Made by a program: the position numbers and the translations under genes
Notes under the pieces: generated by a model
Database searches by the model: none
The model's input: the letters and a program-made list of their open reading frames with translations, nothing else
Told to the model about the DNA's origin: nothing
NCBI RefSeq assembly: GCF_025506355.1
Contig: NZ_JANZYP010000037.1
Coordinates: forward strand, 1-64,000
DNA: 64,000 nucleotides
DNA from: Sphaerisporangium corydalis
GTDB lineage: Bacteria; Actinomycetota; Actinomycetes; Streptosporangiales; Streptosporangiaceae
Direction: 5' to 3'
Shown here: one piece after another, positions 16,756-26,074 of the stretch
Layout: each line of letters opens with the position of its first letter
Position numbering within the stretch: position 1 is the first letter of the stretch

Positions 16756-18996
16756 ATGACGCCGGTCACCGTGAGGAGCCCCGCCGGGGGAGGCCGCATC
16801 GAGCTGGCCATCGGCGGGATGACCTGCGCCTCCTGCGCCTCCCGCATCGAGCGCAAGCTCAACAGGCTCGACGGCGTCACCGCCACGGTCAACTACGCCA
16901 CCGAGAAGGCCAGGGTCGCCTACGGCGCGGGCGTCCGCCCCGAGGACCTCGTCGCCGAGGTCGAGAAGGCCGGGTACACGGCGGAACTGCCCGGCGCCGA
17001 ACCCGAGCCCCCCGGCGACGGCGGCGACACGCTCGGGCGGCGGCTGGCCGTCTCGATCGCGCTGTCGGTCCCGGTGATCGCGATGGCCATGGTCCCGGCC
17101 CTGCAGTTCGAGAACTGGCAGTGGCTGTCGCTCACCCTGGCCGCCCCGGTCGTGGTCTACGGCGGCCTGCCGTTCCACCGGGCGGCCCTGGCCAACCTGC
17201 GCCACGGCACGGCCACCATGGACACCCTGGTCTCGCTCGGCACGCTGGCCGCGTTCGGCTGGTCGCTGTGGGCGCTGTTCTTCGGCACCGCGGGCATGCC
17301 CGGCATGCGGCACGGGTTCGAGTTCACCCTCAGCCGGGGCGACGGGGCCGGCGCCATCTACTTCGAGGCCGCCGCCGGGGTGGTCACCTTCATCCTGGCC
17401 GGGCGCCACTTCGAGGCCAGGTCCAAGCGCCGGGCCGGGAGCGCGCTGCGCGCGCTGATGGAGATGGGCGCCAAGGACGTCGCCGTCCTGCGCGACGGCC
17501 GGGAGGAACGCGTCCCCGTCGAGCGACTGGCGGCCGGTGACACCTTCGTCGTGCGGCCAGGAGAGAAGATCGCCACCGACGGGGTCGTGGAGGAGGGCTC
17601 GTCGGCGGTCGACGAGTCCCTGCTCACCGGCGAGTCGGTCCCTGTGGAGGTGCGGCCCGGCGACACCGTGACCGGGGCGACGGTCAACGCCGGCGGCCGG
17701 CTGGTGGTCCGCGCGACCCAGATCGGGGCCGGCACCCGGCTCGCCCAGATGGCCCGGCTCGTCGAGGACGCCCAGAACGGCAAGGCCGAGGTCCAGCGGC
17801 TGGCCGACCGGATCTCCGCCGTCTTCGTCCCGATCGTGATCGCCCTCTCGCTCGGCACCCTCGGGTTCTGGCTCGGCACCGGGAACGGCGCGGCGGCGGC
17901 CTTCACGGCGGCGGTGGCCGTGCTGATCATCGCCTGCCCGTGCGCGCTCGGGCTGGCCACGCCCACGGCCCTGCTGGTCGGCACCGGCCGGGGGGCGCAG
18001 CTCGGCATCCTGATCAAGGGGCCTGAGGTGCTGGAGTCGACCCGGCGCGTCGACACGATCGTGCTCGACAAGACCGGCACGGTCACCGCCGGCCGGATGA
18101 CGCTGGCCGGCGTGGTGGCGGCGCCCGGCGAGGACCGGGCGGAGATCCTGCGGCTCGCCGGGGCGCTCGAGGCCGCCTCCGAGCACCCGATCGCCCAGGC
18201 CGTGGCCAGGGCGTCCGCCGGGCAGGGCGCCCCCGCGGCGCTCACGGACTTCGCGAACATCGAAGGGCTGGGCGTGCGCGGGGTCGTGGACGGCCACGCC
18301 GTCCTGGCCGGGCGGCCCCGGCTGCTGGCCGGCGCCTCCCAGCCGCTTCCCCCCGAACTGGAGAAGGCCGTGGCCGACGCGCGGGCGCGGGGGGAGACCG
18401 CCGTCGCCGTCGGATGGGACGGCAGGGCGCGCGCCGTGCTGACCGTGGCCGACGAGGTCAAAGCGACGTCGGCCGAGGCGGTGGCGCGGCTGAGGGCGCT
18501 CGGGCTGCGCCCGGTGCTGCTGACCGGGGACGACCGTGCGGTGGCAGAGACCGTGGCCGCCTCGGTCGGGGTGCCGCCCGAGGACGTGATCGCCGACGTG
18601 CTGCCCTCGGGGAAGGTCGACGTGGTCAAGCGGCTCCAGGCCGAGGGCCGGGTGGTGGCCATGGTCGGGGACGGCGTCAACGACGCCGCGGCGCTGGCCC
18701 AGGCCGATCTCGGGATGGCGATGGGCACCGGCGCCGACGTGGCCATCGAGGCGTCCGACCTGACCCTGGTGCGCGGGGACCTGCGGGTGGCCGCCGACGC
18801 GATCCGGCTGTCGCGCCGCACGCTCCGCACGATCAAGGGCAACCTGTTCTGGGCGTTCGCCTACAACGTCGCGGCCATCCCGCTGGCGGCCTCCGGGCTG
18901 CTGTCGCCGATGATCGCGGGCGCGGCGATGGCCCTGTCGTCGGCCTTCGTGGTGACCAACAGCCTCCGGCTGCGCCGCTTCGCCCCCCTACCCTGA
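16756..18996 (+). CDS. copA: Copper-exporting P1B-type ATPase
   Basis: 746 residues from ATG 16756 (GGGAGGAG box, 5 nt). One N-terminal heavy-metal-associated domain with GGMTCASC (about residues 20-27), then transmembrane helices, the actuator motif LLTGESVPV, the ion-binding CPC in helix 6 (CPCALG, about residue 394), the phosphorylation site DKTGT (Asp near 438), the nucleotide-domain HP motif SEHPIAQA and the hinge [10 protein letters not shown]. The CPC motif with one CxxC domain fits a Cu(I) exporter. It stands alone without copZ or csoR but belongs with the copper genes at 22.2 and 44-45.5 kb. The 3' end is convergent with the EamA gene. Confidence 0.95.
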   Translation: MTPVTVRSPAGGGRIELAIGGMTCASCASRIERKLNRLDGVTATVNYATEKARVAYGAGVRPEDLVAEVEKAGYTAELPGAEPEPPGDGGDTLGRRLAVSIALSVPVIAMAMVPALQFENWQWLSLTLAAPVVVYGGLPFHRAALANLRHGTATMDTLVSLGTLAAFGWSLWALFFGTAGMPGMRHGFEFTLSRGDGAGAIYFEAAAGVVTFILAGRHFEARSKRRAGSALRALMEMGAKDVAVLRDGREERVPVERLAAGDTFVVRPGEKIATDGVVEEGSSAVDESLLTGESVPVEVRPGDTVTGATVNAGGRLVVRATQIGAGTRLAQMARLVEDAQNGKAEVQRLADRISAVFVPIVIALSLGTLGFWLGTGNGAAAAFTAAVAVLIIACPCALGLATPTALLVGTGRGAQLGILIKGPEVLESTRRVDTIVLDKTGTVTAGRMTLAGVVAAPGEDRAEILRLAGALEAASEHPIAQAVARASAGQGAPAALTDFANIEGLGVRGVVDGHAVLAGRPRLLAGASQPLPPELEKAVADARARGETAVAVGWDGRARAVLTVADEVKATSAEAVARLRALGLRPVLLTGDDRAVAETVAASVGVPPEDVIADVLPSGKVDVVKRLQAEGRVVAMVGDGVNDAAALAQADLGMAMGTGADVAIEASDLTLVRGDLRVAADAIRLSRRTLRTIKGNLFWAFAYNVAAIPLAASGLLSPMIAGAAMALSSAFVVTNSLRLRRFAPLP

Positions 18997-19017
18997 CGGT
19001 GGGCCGGTCGCTCAGGG
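18991..19017. terminator. Small inverted repeat holding both convergent stop codons
   Basis: CCCTGA (18991-18996) and TCAGGG (19012-19017) are 6-bp arms around 15 bp. The TGA of copA and the TGA of the EamA gene are each part of an arm. The stem is short, so a weak shared terminator is only a possibility. Confidence 0.3.
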
Positions 19018-19839
19018 CAGGCTGATCAGGATGATCCCGGCGACGACCACGGCGGCGGCGAAGGCGCGGCGCAGGCCGAAGCGCTCCCCGAGGAAGACCG
19101 CCCCGATGGCGGCCCCGATGACGATGCTGGTCTCCCGCAGGGCGGCGATCGGGGCCAGGGCGCCCCGGGTCTGTGCCCACAGGACCAGGCCGTACGCGGC
19201 CAGGGACACCACGCCGCCGGTCAGCCCGGACGCGGCGGTCGTGAGCGGCAGCCCGCGCAGGGCCCGCCCGCGCCGGGCCAGGGCGATCAGCGGGATGACC
19301 GGGCCCTGGAGCAGGAACAGCCAGGAGGCGTAGCCGAGCACGGAGGCGTGGTGGACGCCGACGCCGTCAAGGACGGTGTACCCGGCGATCGTCAGCCCGG
19401 TGCAGAAGGCGGCGGCGAGCGCGGGGACCTGGGCGCGGGACGGCCGGCCGCCGATGAGGACCAGGGCCAGCAGGCCGGCCGAGATGGTCAGCACCCCGGC
19501 GAGCTGCACCACCGGGAGCTCCTGGCCGAGCACGGTCACCGACACCAGGGCGACCACCCAGGGGGAGGTCCCCCGGGCCAGCGGGTAGGTCTGGCTGAAC
19601 TGGCCGAGCTGGTAGCTGACGATCAGCAGGATCTGGTAGACGACGTGCAGGGACGCCGAGGCCAGGATGAACGGCCACGCCTCGCGGGGCGGGAGGCCGG
19701 TGAGTGCGACCCCGACGCCGCCGCACACGACGTCGGCGACGCCCATGAGGGCGAATCCGACCAGCCTGTCCGCGGAGCCGTGGGCCATGGCATTCCACAC
19801 CGCGTGGAGCACGGCCGCGAACAGCACCGCGACGATCAC
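19012..19839 (-). CDS. EamA/DMT-superfamily transporter
   Basis: About 275 residues with ten hydrophobic helices in two five-helix halves; each half contains an EamA-type segment (FAAVLHAVWNAMAHGS at the N terminus; LAPIAALRETSIVIGAAIGA near the end). This family exports small metabolites; the substrate cannot be predicted. I chose GTG 19839, where the family's first helix begins; an in-frame ATG at 19944 would add 35 non-conserved residues. Neither start has a strong ribosome-binding site, so the start is uncertain. Monocistronic. Confidence 0.82.
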   Translation of the reverse strand: MIVAVLFAAVLHAVWNAMAHGSADRLVGFALMGVADVVCGGVGVALTGLPPREAWPFILASASLHVVYQILLIVSYQLGQFSQTYPLARGTSPWVVALVSVTVLGQELPVVQLAGVLTISAGLLALVLIGGRPSRAQVPALAAAFCTGLTIAGYTVLDGVGVHHASVLGYASWLFLLQGPVIPLIALARRGRALRGLPLTTAASGLTGGVVSLAAYGLVLWAQTRGALAPIAALRETSIVIGAAIGAVFLGERFGLRRAFAAAVVVAGIILISLP

Positions 19840-19944
19840 CGATACGCCGCCCCGTGAGCCGGGCGCGCCCGCCACCAGAGGGTGGGAGGCGGCGGAGCTC
19901 AGGGCCGTGCCGGAGGGGACCAGGACCTGGGGGAGAGCGGCCAT

Positions 19945-20421
19945 GCTGCCCGGATCCTAGCGCCGCCCCCGCGACCGGCGACCACGCGCCCTCCGGTCCA
20001 CCTCCCCGTCCCGCGTCCCGGATCGCCCACCCCCGCCGTACCCGTCCCGGGGGAGAAGCCCGATCTCCGGGGTTGCGGCCACACGAAGGCGCGCGGACTC
20101 TGGATTTACGGCCGGGACCTCGGCCGCGTCGTTACAAGACACACAAGATCGGGAAGTACCGGCCAAATCGCCGGGAGATCGGCGAGGATTGCCCGATCAG
20201 ATGGAAGGCCTTCGTGGAGAACTCCGGTGACGACCCCACGGCCGCTCAGCGTGCCGGCGGCTCCCCAAGGCGCGCAACACGGATGAACACGATCGTGCGC
20301 TTCGAGGGTCGCACGACAAGCGGGTACGAACCGTATGCGGACGGCTGCGACATGCCGCTCGGCCGTACCGACCTGGCCCAGGAGGACCGGCCCAAGCACT
20401 GAAAGGCTCAAGGAGGCACTG
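19945..20421. other. Gene-free stretch before the VOC gene
   Basis: About 480 bp between the divergent EamA and VOC genes. Base composition falls in its right half (20110-20220). I see a small hairpin TCGCCG-N6-CGGCGA (20168-20185) and no convincing gene. The open frames here lack ribosome-binding sites and actinobacterial third-position GC bias. Confidence 0.4.
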
Positions 20422-20874
20422 GTGCTCGGCAAGAAGCTCACCGAGGCGCGCTGGACGCATGTCGCCCTGCCAAGCTGCGACCTCGACAAGGCCATCGAGT
20501 TCTACACGACCATGACCCCGCTGGTGCTGGTCTCGACACACGAGGACAAGGACGGGCGCAACGCCTGGCTCTCCAACGACAAGCAGGTGGAGACGCCGTT
20601 CGTCCTGGTGCTGGTGGAGTTCGCCAAGGACAGGGGCACGCCTCAGCCGCAGCTCTCGCCCTTCGCCCACCTCGGCATGGAGGTGCCGCGCCGCGAGGAC
20701 GTGGACGAGCTCGCACGGCGTGCCCGCGAGCTGGGCTGCCTGCACTGGGACCCCATGGAGCTGCCGCCGCCCGTCGGCTACGTCTGCGCCCTGAAGGACC
20801 CCGACGGCAACGTCGTCGAGATCTCCCACAACCAGAAGGTGTTCGAGGAGGTCCGTACCCTGTGGGGCGAATGA
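20422..20874 (+). CDS. VOC-superfamily (glyoxalase-fold) protein
   Basis: 150 residues from GTG 20422, chosen because a perfect AAGGAGG (20410-20416) lies 5 nt upstream. Two beta-alpha-beta-beta-beta modules are visible: WTHVALPSCDLDKAIEFYTT opens the first, FAHLGMEV the second, and ALKDPDGNVVEISHN ends it. The His in WTHVAL, His in FAHLGM and Glu in VVEISHN fit metal ligands. The family includes glyoxalases, dioxygenases and resistance proteins; the substrate is unknown. It is followed by the RraA-like gene on the same strand. Confidence 0.85.
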   Translation: MLGKKLTEARWTHVALPSCDLDKAIEFYTTMTPLVLVSTHEDKDGRNAWLSNDKQVETPFVLVLVEFAKDRGTPQPQLSPFAHLGMEVPRREDVDELARRARELGCLHWDPMELPPPVGYVCALKDPDGNVVEISHNQKVFEEVRTLWGE

Positions 20875-21009
20875 CGTGGAACGTGGTGGACCGCTACAAC
20901 GAGGCGCCGACCGGCTGAAAGAGCGCCACGTCAGTCGCCGGGGGCCGGCCTCTTCCGCACCTGAAGTCGGCAAGATCCGGAAATTTCTCCAAAAGAGGTG
21001 ATCGATACT

Positions 21010-21639
21010 GTGGTTCCGCCTACCACCGCGATCGCGGACGTACTGCAACTCCGCGGGCTGACCGGCTGGCTCAGCCCGCCGCTCCGCCCGATCCACCGAT
21101 CCCTGGGCCTGCTGGGAAGGGCCCGTACCGTACGGCTCGCCCCCGGGCCCGGGGACAACGGGCTGGATCCCCTGCACTGGATGATGGACGAGGAACTGGA
21201 GGACAGAGTGATCGTCGTCGCCGGCGCGCAGGCCGCGGCCGGGGCGGTGTGGGGCGAGATCCTCACCCGCGCCGCGCTCGCCCGCGGCGCGACCGGCCTG
21301 CTCGTGGAGGGCGGGGTCCGCGACGTCAACGCGTTCCGCGACCTCGGGCTGCCCGTCTGGGCGCTCTACGAGGCGACCGCCGGGCCGGGGCCCGCGGTGC
21401 ACGTGGCCTCGGTCGGCGGCCCCGTGGAGATCGCCGGCGTCCTGGTGGACGAGAGCACCTCCATCGTCATGGACGGCGCGGGGGTGATCGCCCTGCCCTC
21501 GACGGAAGTCTTCGCCGACTCCTACATGTACGCGGACGCCGAGGAGGACGTCGTCAGCGCGCTGCGCGGCGGGGCGAGCCTGGCCGAGGCGCACCGCCAC
21601 AAGGAGGACATGATGGCCAAACTGCGCCGGTCCCCGTAG
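21010..21639 (+). CDS. RraA-like / HMG-aldolase family protein
   Basis: About 209 residues of the RraA/dimethylmenaquinone-methyltransferase-like fold. The family signature is GATGLLVEGGVRDVNAFRDLGLPVWA; the conserved Arg-Asp pair (VRD) binds Mg2+ and an oxyacid. Members are 4-hydroxy-4-methyl-2-oxoglutarate/oxaloacetate aldolases or RNase E inhibitors; actinobacterial single-copy forms are more often enzymes. Start chosen at GTG 21010: AGAGGTGAT (20994-21002) matches the 16S anti-SD at 9 bases and leaves 7 nt; an earlier GTG at 20998 lies inside that box. It may be co-transcribed with the VOC gene 135 bp upstream. Confidence 0.85.
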   Translation: MVPPTTAIADVLQLRGLTGWLSPPLRPIHRSLGLLGRARTVRLAPGPGDNGLDPLHWMMDEELEDRVIVVAGAQAAAGAVWGEILTRAALARGATGLLVEGGVRDVNAFRDLGLPVWALYEATAGPGPAVHVASVGGPVEIAGVLVDESTSIVMDGAGVIALPSTEVFADSYMYADAEEDVVSALRGGASLAEAHRHKEDMMAKLRRSP

Positions 21640-21651
21640 GGGCGGCCCGAT

Positions 21652-21693
21652 ACGCGCGTGCCCTCCCGGGCCACCCCGGGAGGGCACGCGCGT
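21652..21693. terminator. Strong bidirectional terminator
   Basis: A perfect 19-bp stem: arms 21652-21670 and 21675-21693 with a 4-nt CCAC loop. It sits between the 3' ends of the convergent RraA-like and CsbD genes and should stop transcription from both sides. Confidence 0.85.
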
Positions 21694-21708
21694 GTCATGA
21701 GGCCGGCG

Positions 21709-21903
21709 TCAGTGCTTGAAGGCGTCCTTGACGTTCTTGGCGGCGTCCTTCACCTTCTCGCCTGCCTGCTTGACGTGGCCCTTGGCCTCGTCGGCCTCGC
21801 CCTCGGCCCTGAGCCTGTCGTCGTCGGTGGCGTCGCCGACGCCCCGCTTGATCTTGCCCTTGAGTTCCTGGGCCTTGTTCGAGATCTTGTCGCCGGCTCC
21901 CAT
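21709..21903 (-). CDS. CsbD-family stress protein
   Basis: 64 residues, highly charged (Lys, Asp and Glu) and helical: [19 protein letters not shown], then [19 protein letters not shown] and repeated K-A/D-A patterns. CsbD proteins are small cytoplasmic proteins induced by general stress regulons; their molecular role is unknown. Start at ATG 21903; the longer open frame upstream is not conserved. It probably responds to a stress sigma factor, but I could not place a convincing sigma-B-type promoter. Confidence 0.88.
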   Translation of the reverse strand: MGAGDKISNKAQELKGKIKRGVGDATDDDRLRAEGEADEAKGHVKQAGEKVKDAAKNVKDAFKH

Positions 21904-22236
21904 GATTCCGTGCCTTTCGTCGCGATTTTGTCTCGCTAGACCCCTGTCCGATGCGGGGGGAGGTAAACGGAACTCAGGTCCAGGAACCGTCAAGGGCGGG
22001 GAAAGCTCCTGGTAGGAGCCCCACAGGACGGGTGGACCGGACCGGCCCGGGCGATCGGCGATCAGGAGTACCTTCTTGTAGTCATAAGTACAGACAGTTC
22101 GGGTTTGTCGGGTGGATCGGCCGGGAATCCGAGCCTCCGCCCGGTTTGGGGGCTCGCCCCCACCGGCGAATCCGGAGATACTCGATCATCGGCGACCTTG
22201 TGGCACAGTGCCCTCCTGAAACGAGGAAGCAGGAGA
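21904..22236. other. Divergent promoter region of csbD-like and copD-ctaG genes
   Basis: About 330 bp with no gene. On the minus strand GGTT-N16-GTTTAC (around 21961-21990) is a poor match to a sigma-B-type promoter for the CsbD gene. The right half has lower GC content. No clear copper-regulator palindrome was seen before the CopD-CtaG gene. Confidence 0.3.
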
Positions 22237-24099
22237 ATGACCTCTCCCCGGCGGCGCTCGGCCGTGTTCGTGCTCATCGTCGTCGCGGCGTTCGCCGTAC
22301 TGGTCGCCGCGATGTGGTTCGGCGGCGGCTGGCCGAGGGAGGAGATCCCCGGCCTCCCCTCTCCCGGCTCCCTGACGACGCTGGGCCTGCCCCTGGTGCG
22401 GGTCGTCCACGACATCTGCGCGATCGCCACGGTCGGCCTCCTGGTCGCCGCCGTCGCGCTCACCGCCGACGAGGCGTCCCGGCAGCGGCTCATCCGCTCG
22501 GCGGGCCGCTGGTCGCTCGCCTGGGCGGCCAGCGCGGTGCTCACCCAGATCCTGACGCTGTCGGACCTCCTCGGGCTCCCCGTCGGCGAGGCGCTGCGGT
22601 CGGGGTTCCTGCTGACCTTCAGCATGGAGGTCCCCCAGGGACAGGCGTTCCTGCTGGTGATGATGCTCGCCGTGGTGATCGCGGTGGCCAGCACGCTGCC
22701 GGCCGGCCCCTGGGGCCGCGCCCTGCTGCTCGCCATGGCGATCTTCGCCGTGCTGCCGCCCGCCTACGTCGGGCACTCCGCCTCGGCCGCCGACCACAAC
22801 ATCGCCGTCTCCAGCCTGATGCTGCACATCGCCGGGGTGACGGTCTGGGTGGGCGGCCTGTTCGGGCTGGTCACCCACCTGCGCGCGACGGACGCCCTCG
22901 TGGCGGCCGTGCGGCGGTTCAGCGCCCTGGCGCTGTGCTGCTTCGTCGCCGTCGGCGTCTCGGGCGTGGTCAACGCGTGGATCCGCCTCGGCGCGCCCGC
23001 CCAGGTGTGGCAGTCGCGCTACGGCCTGCTGGTCCTCGGCAAGCTCGCCGCGCTCGTGGTCCTCGGCTGGTTCGGCTGGCGCCACCGCCGCACCACCATC
23101 GCGGCCCTGGAGGCCGGGACCGCCTCCCGGCCGTTCCTGCGCCTGGCGACCGGCGAGATCGGCGTGATGGCCTGCACGGTCGGGCTGGCGGTCGCCCTGT
23201 CGCGTACGCCCCCGCCGCGCGAGAGCGCAGTCCACGACGCGCACGAGCTCCTCGGCTACACCCTGCCGGCCTTCAACCCCTGGCGGCTGGTCGTCGAGAT
23301 GCGGCCCGACCCGCTGGTGATCCTGGCCGTTGCCGGCCTCGGCGCCGCCTACCTCATCGGCGTGCGGCGGCTCGCCCGCAGCGGCGAGGCGTGGCCGGTC
23401 TGGCGCACGGTCTCCGCTGTCGCGGGCCTGCTGGTCCTGCTGTACGCCTTCGCCGGGGGCGTGTCGGCGTACGGGCCCGCCGTCTTCTCCATGCACGCGC
23501 TGCAGTACGCCATGCTGGGCACCCTCGGCCCGGCCCTGTTCGCCCTCGGCGCCCCTCTCGCGCCGTTGCGGGAGGCGATGCCGGACCTGCGGCGGGGCGC
23601 CGCCGGGCCCGTGGCGCTCAAGCTGACCAATCCTCTGGTGGCGCTCGCGCTCTACGCCGTGCCCTACCTGCTGCTGTACGTCACCGGCCTGTTCGAGCCC
23701 GCGCAGTCGAGCCTCGCCGTGCGCCTGATCGCCGAGATCGTCGTGGTGGTGACGGGGATGTGGTTTTTCAGCGTCGTGCTGGGGCTCGACCCGCTGCCCA
23801 GGGCGATCAGCCCGGTGGTCCGCACCCGCATGCTGCTGGGCGCCCTCGCCGTGCAGGCCTGGGTGGCGCTGGTGTTCCTCGCGGGCCCGCTCCAGGGGCA
23901 GGGCTGGTACGACGTCCTGGCCCTGCCGTGGGCGCCCGACCGCGTGGCCGACCAGCGGTCGGGCGCCGTGCTCGGCGTGGGCCTCTCGGCGGTGACCATC
24001 CTGGCCCTGCTGGCCGTCATGACGGTCTGGCGGCGGAGCGCCAGGCGCCGCGTGACCTCGAAGGACGTCACGGCGGAGGCGTCCGCCGCGCAACCGTGA
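22237..24099 (+). CDS. CopD-CtaG fusion membrane protein
   Basis: 620 residues with about 14 hydrophobic helices. The N-terminal half is a CopD-like copper-resistance domain (SASAADHNIAVSSLMLHIAG, then VGGLFGLVTHLR and GVVNAWIRLG). The C-terminal half is a CtaG/caa3-type domain (YGPAVFSMHALQYAMLGTLG, then LLYVTGLFEPAQ). CopD proteins move copper across the membrane and CtaG domains are tied to cytochrome oxidase assembly, so the fusion probably supplies copper to a cuproenzyme. The His-rich segments HSASAADHN and MHALQ are likely metal sites. It is upstream of and close to the DedA gene. Confidence 0.9.
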   Translation: MTSPRRRSAVFVLIVVAAFAVLVAAMWFGGGWPREEIPGLPSPGSLTTLGLPLVRVVHDICAIATVGLLVAAVALTADEASRQRLIRSAGRWSLAWAASAVLTQILTLSDLLGLPVGEALRSGFLLTFSMEVPQGQAFLLVMMLAVVIAVASTLPAGPWGRALLLAMAIFAVLPPAYVGHSASAADHNIAVSSLMLHIAGVTVWVGGLFGLVTHLRATDALVAAVRRFSALALCCFVAVGVSGVVNAWIRLGAPAQVWQSRYGLLVLGKLAALVVLGWFGWRHRRTTIAALEAGTASRPFLRLATGEIGVMACTVGLAVALSRTPPPRESAVHDAHELLGYTLPAFNPWRLVVEMRPDPLVILAVAGLGAAYLIGVRRLARSGEAWPVWRTVSAVAGLLVLLYAFAGGVSAYGPAVFSMHALQYAMLGTLGPALFALGAPLAPLREAMPDLRRGAAGPVALKLTNPLVALALYAVPYLLLYVTGLFEPAQSSLAVRLIAEIVVVVTGMWFFSVVLGLDPLPRAISPVVRTRMLLGALAVQAWVALVFLAGPLQGQGWYDVLALPWAPDRVADQRSGAVLGVGLSAVTILALLAVMTVWRRSARRRVTSKDVTAEASAAQP

Positions 24100-24118
24100 G
24101 ACCACGTAGGGTGACCTC

Positions 24119-24736
24119 ATGGCGCCACCGCTGCCGGGCCCATTCGCGCATCTGGCCCCGCTGCTCGACCGCTACGGCTATCTCGCCGTCGGCGCGCTGA
24201 TCTTCCTGGAGGACTTCGGGATCCCCGTGCCGGGCGAGGCGGTCCTGATCGCCGCCTCGGTGTACGCCGGCGCCGGGCGGCTGGACGTCTGGGCCGTCGC
24301 GGCCATCGCCGTGGTCGCCGCCGTCGCCGGGGACAACATCGGCTATCTCCTCGGCCGCACCGGCGGACGCGCCCTGGTCCGCCGCTACGGCCGTTTCGTG
24401 TTCCTGAACGAGGCCAGGTTCGCGACGGCGGAGGGGTTCTTCCGCCGGCACGGCGCCGTGGTCGTCATGATCGCCCGGTTCGTCGACGTGCTCCGCCAGC
24501 TCAACGGCCTGGTCGCCGGCACCATCGGCATGGAGTGGCGCCGGTTCCTCGCCTTCAACCTCGCCGGGGCTCTGCTGTGGGCGGGCACCTGGACGGCGGT
24601 GGGCTACCTCGCGGGCGCCAACCTCACCGCGATCTACCGCGAACTGGTCCGCTACCAGGCCTACCTGCTGGTCGCCGTGCTCGTCCTGGCCGCCGCGGCC
24701 GCGGCGCGCCACATGGTCCGCCGCCGGAGGGCGTGA
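24119..24736 (+). CDS. DedA-family membrane protein
   Basis: 205 residues with about five hydrophobic segments and the DedA/VTT signature: ALIFLEDFGIPVPGEAVLIAA, later GDNIGYLLGRTGG and RHGAVVVMIARFVDVLRQLNGLVAG. The E-x-G-x-P-x-P and R-F-x-x-x-R patterns are typical. Family members are linked to lipid-carrier (undecaprenyl phosphate) flipping, envelope integrity and proton homeostasis. It starts 19 bp after the CopD-CtaG stop, so co-transcription is likely. Confidence 0.9.
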   Translation: MAPPLPGPFAHLAPLLDRYGYLAVGALIFLEDFGIPVPGEAVLIAASVYAGAGRLDVWAVAAIAVVAAVAGDNIGYLLGRTGGRALVRRYGRFVFLNEARFATAEGFFRRHGAVVVMIARFVDVLRQLNGLVAGTIGMEWRRFLAFNLAGALLWAGTWTAVGYLAGANLTAIYRELVRYQAYLLVAVLVLAAAAAARHMVRRRRA

Positions 24737-24807
24737 CCCGGCCCTTCACGGCGGCGGGTGAGATCACGCCCGGGCCGGCCGGTCGGGGGCGGCGGGCCCG
24801 GTCACGC

Positions 24808-25737
24808 TCAGAACAGCCAGTCGAGCAGGCCGGTGCTCTTGGTCTTCGTGGGGCTGGGCGCCGGCTGGGGGGCCTGGGTGGTCGGCGGCGGCGTCGGGGT
24901 CGCGCTCGGCTTCGGGGTCGGGTCGTCCTCGATCTCGGGGTCGTCCGGCTCCTGCGAGCGATTGCTCGACCTCGGCGTCGGCTGCGGGGAGCGTACGCGG
25001 GTGCGGGTCGGCGTCGGCCGCGCGCTGGGCTCCTGGGGCACCCTGCCACGGGAGGAGGTCGGCTCAGGGGTGGCCGACTCGCTGGGCGACGCCGTCGTCT
25101 CGGAGGGCTCGGCCGTGGGCTCGGTGACCTGCTCGTCGCCGGTGGGGGCGGCCGAGGGGTCTCCCGTGGGCAGCGCGTCCTGCCCGCCCGCCGGGGCGCA
25201 GCCGGCCGGTTTCGCGCACGCGGCCTCGGACTTGGAGCCGACCGACGAGGAGACGATCCAGCCGCCCGCGACCGCCAGCACGACGATCGCCACCAGGGCG
25301 AGCACGAGCCGCCGGTTCTGGCTGCGCTTCTCCTCCTCCGGGTCGTTCTCTCCGGTCCAGCCGGACCCGAGGAACCCGCGCCGCTCCTCCGCGGGGACGT
25401 CCGCGTCGGGGTCCCAGTGGTCCTCGTCCGGCCGGGCGTAGCCCTCGGGCCGCTCGTAGTCCTCGTAGTCCCCGCCGTCCAGCTGGGTTTCGTCCAGGTG
25501 CGGATCGAGGTGGTCGGGCCCGTCGTCGTCCCGGAGCCGGGCGCGGTCCGGCGGGTCGAACTCCACGGAGCCGTCGCCGGGGTCCTGAGCGGGGTCGTGC
25601 CCGGGCCGCCAGCCGTCGGACAGGACGTCACCGTCCGGCCGGCCGGATTCGTTGTCCCAGTCGATGCCCAAGGGCAAGGGACCGGTCTGCTTCAGAGGAT
25701 CCTCTTCGAAGGATCTCGGGGTGCCGTCGCGGTCCAT
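24808..25737 (-). CDS. Single-pass membrane protein with acidic inner and Pro/Thr-rich outer parts
   Basis: 309 residues, not assigned to a family. Residues 1-140 are acidic and aromatic-poor, with a run of Asp/Glu and YEDYERPEGYARPDEDH. One transmembrane helix follows (RRLVLALVAIVVLAVAGGWIV, about 143-163). The outer part contains CAKPAGC, probably a disulfide-closed loop, and then about 120 residues rich in Pro, Thr and Ser, ending in LLDWLF. It looks like an anchored, wall-spanning stalk. The opposite strand is also open over long spans because of the repetitive codon use, but this strand has the start with spacing and composition expected of a gene. Confidence 0.7.
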   Translation of the reverse strand: MDRDGTPRSFEEDPLKQTGPLPLGIDWDNESGRPDGDVLSDGWRPGHDPAQDPGDGSVEFDPPDRARLRDDDGPDHLDPHLDETQLDGGDYEDYERPEGYARPDEDHWDPDADVPAEERRGFLGSGWTGENDPEEEKRSQNRRLVLALVAIVVLAVAGGWIVSSSVGSKSEAACAKPAGCAPAGGQDALPTGDPSAAPTGDEQVTEPTAEPSETTASPSESATPEPTSSRGRVPQEPSARPTPTRTRVRSPQPTPRSSNRSQEPDDPEIEDDPTPKPSATPTPPPTTQAPQPAPSPTKTKSTGLLDWLF

Positions 25738-25972
25738 GCCGAACCTTTCTGCTCAGAAACCTGGCGCGCATCTTCTTAGCAGCTCCGACACTGGTCTGTC
25801 CGGAAACTTCACTACTTTCCCGACGAATCGCTATTTTCCCACACGTCACAGTGGCCCCGGTCACGCCCGGCCGGGACGGTGCCGGGCAGGGGCCGGGGAG
25901 CGGCCCGGCCCCCGATGGTCGTACGTTGGTGATGAGCGGTCACTGCGCGTACGGACGCGCAGGTGGCAGGCA

Positions 25973-25986
25973 GGGTCGAACGTCCC
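25973..25986. promoter_or_regulatory. Candidate DosR/OsdR box
   Basis: GGGTCGAACGTCCC matches 11 of 14 positions of the DosR core GGGACT-WW-AGTCCC, including both outer triplets and the GTCCC half. It lies about 90 bp before the Rv1733c-like start, the usual distance. In Mycobacterium tuberculosis Rv1733c and several universal stress proteins belong to the DosR hypoxia regulon, and both families follow here. Confidence 0.5.
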
Positions 25987-26074
25987 GCCGTGAGGCGTCG
26001 TAAGACTCTGGCGGGGCGTCGCGTGCGTCCCCGACTCTGGATGGAGATCCCTGACGTACACAGGGAGGGGCACC

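Noticed and set aside
21961-21990. Sigma-B-type promoter for the CsbD gene
   Set aside because: GGTT-N16-GTTTAC differs from the consensus at two of six -10 positions and the wider context gives no support.
26012-26031. Second DosR box in the Rv1733c promoter
   Set aside because: GGGGCG and GTCCCC are present, but the spacing does not fit the 14-bp core. The GACTCTGG direct repeats around it (26004-26011 and 26033-26040) were noted without a clear role.
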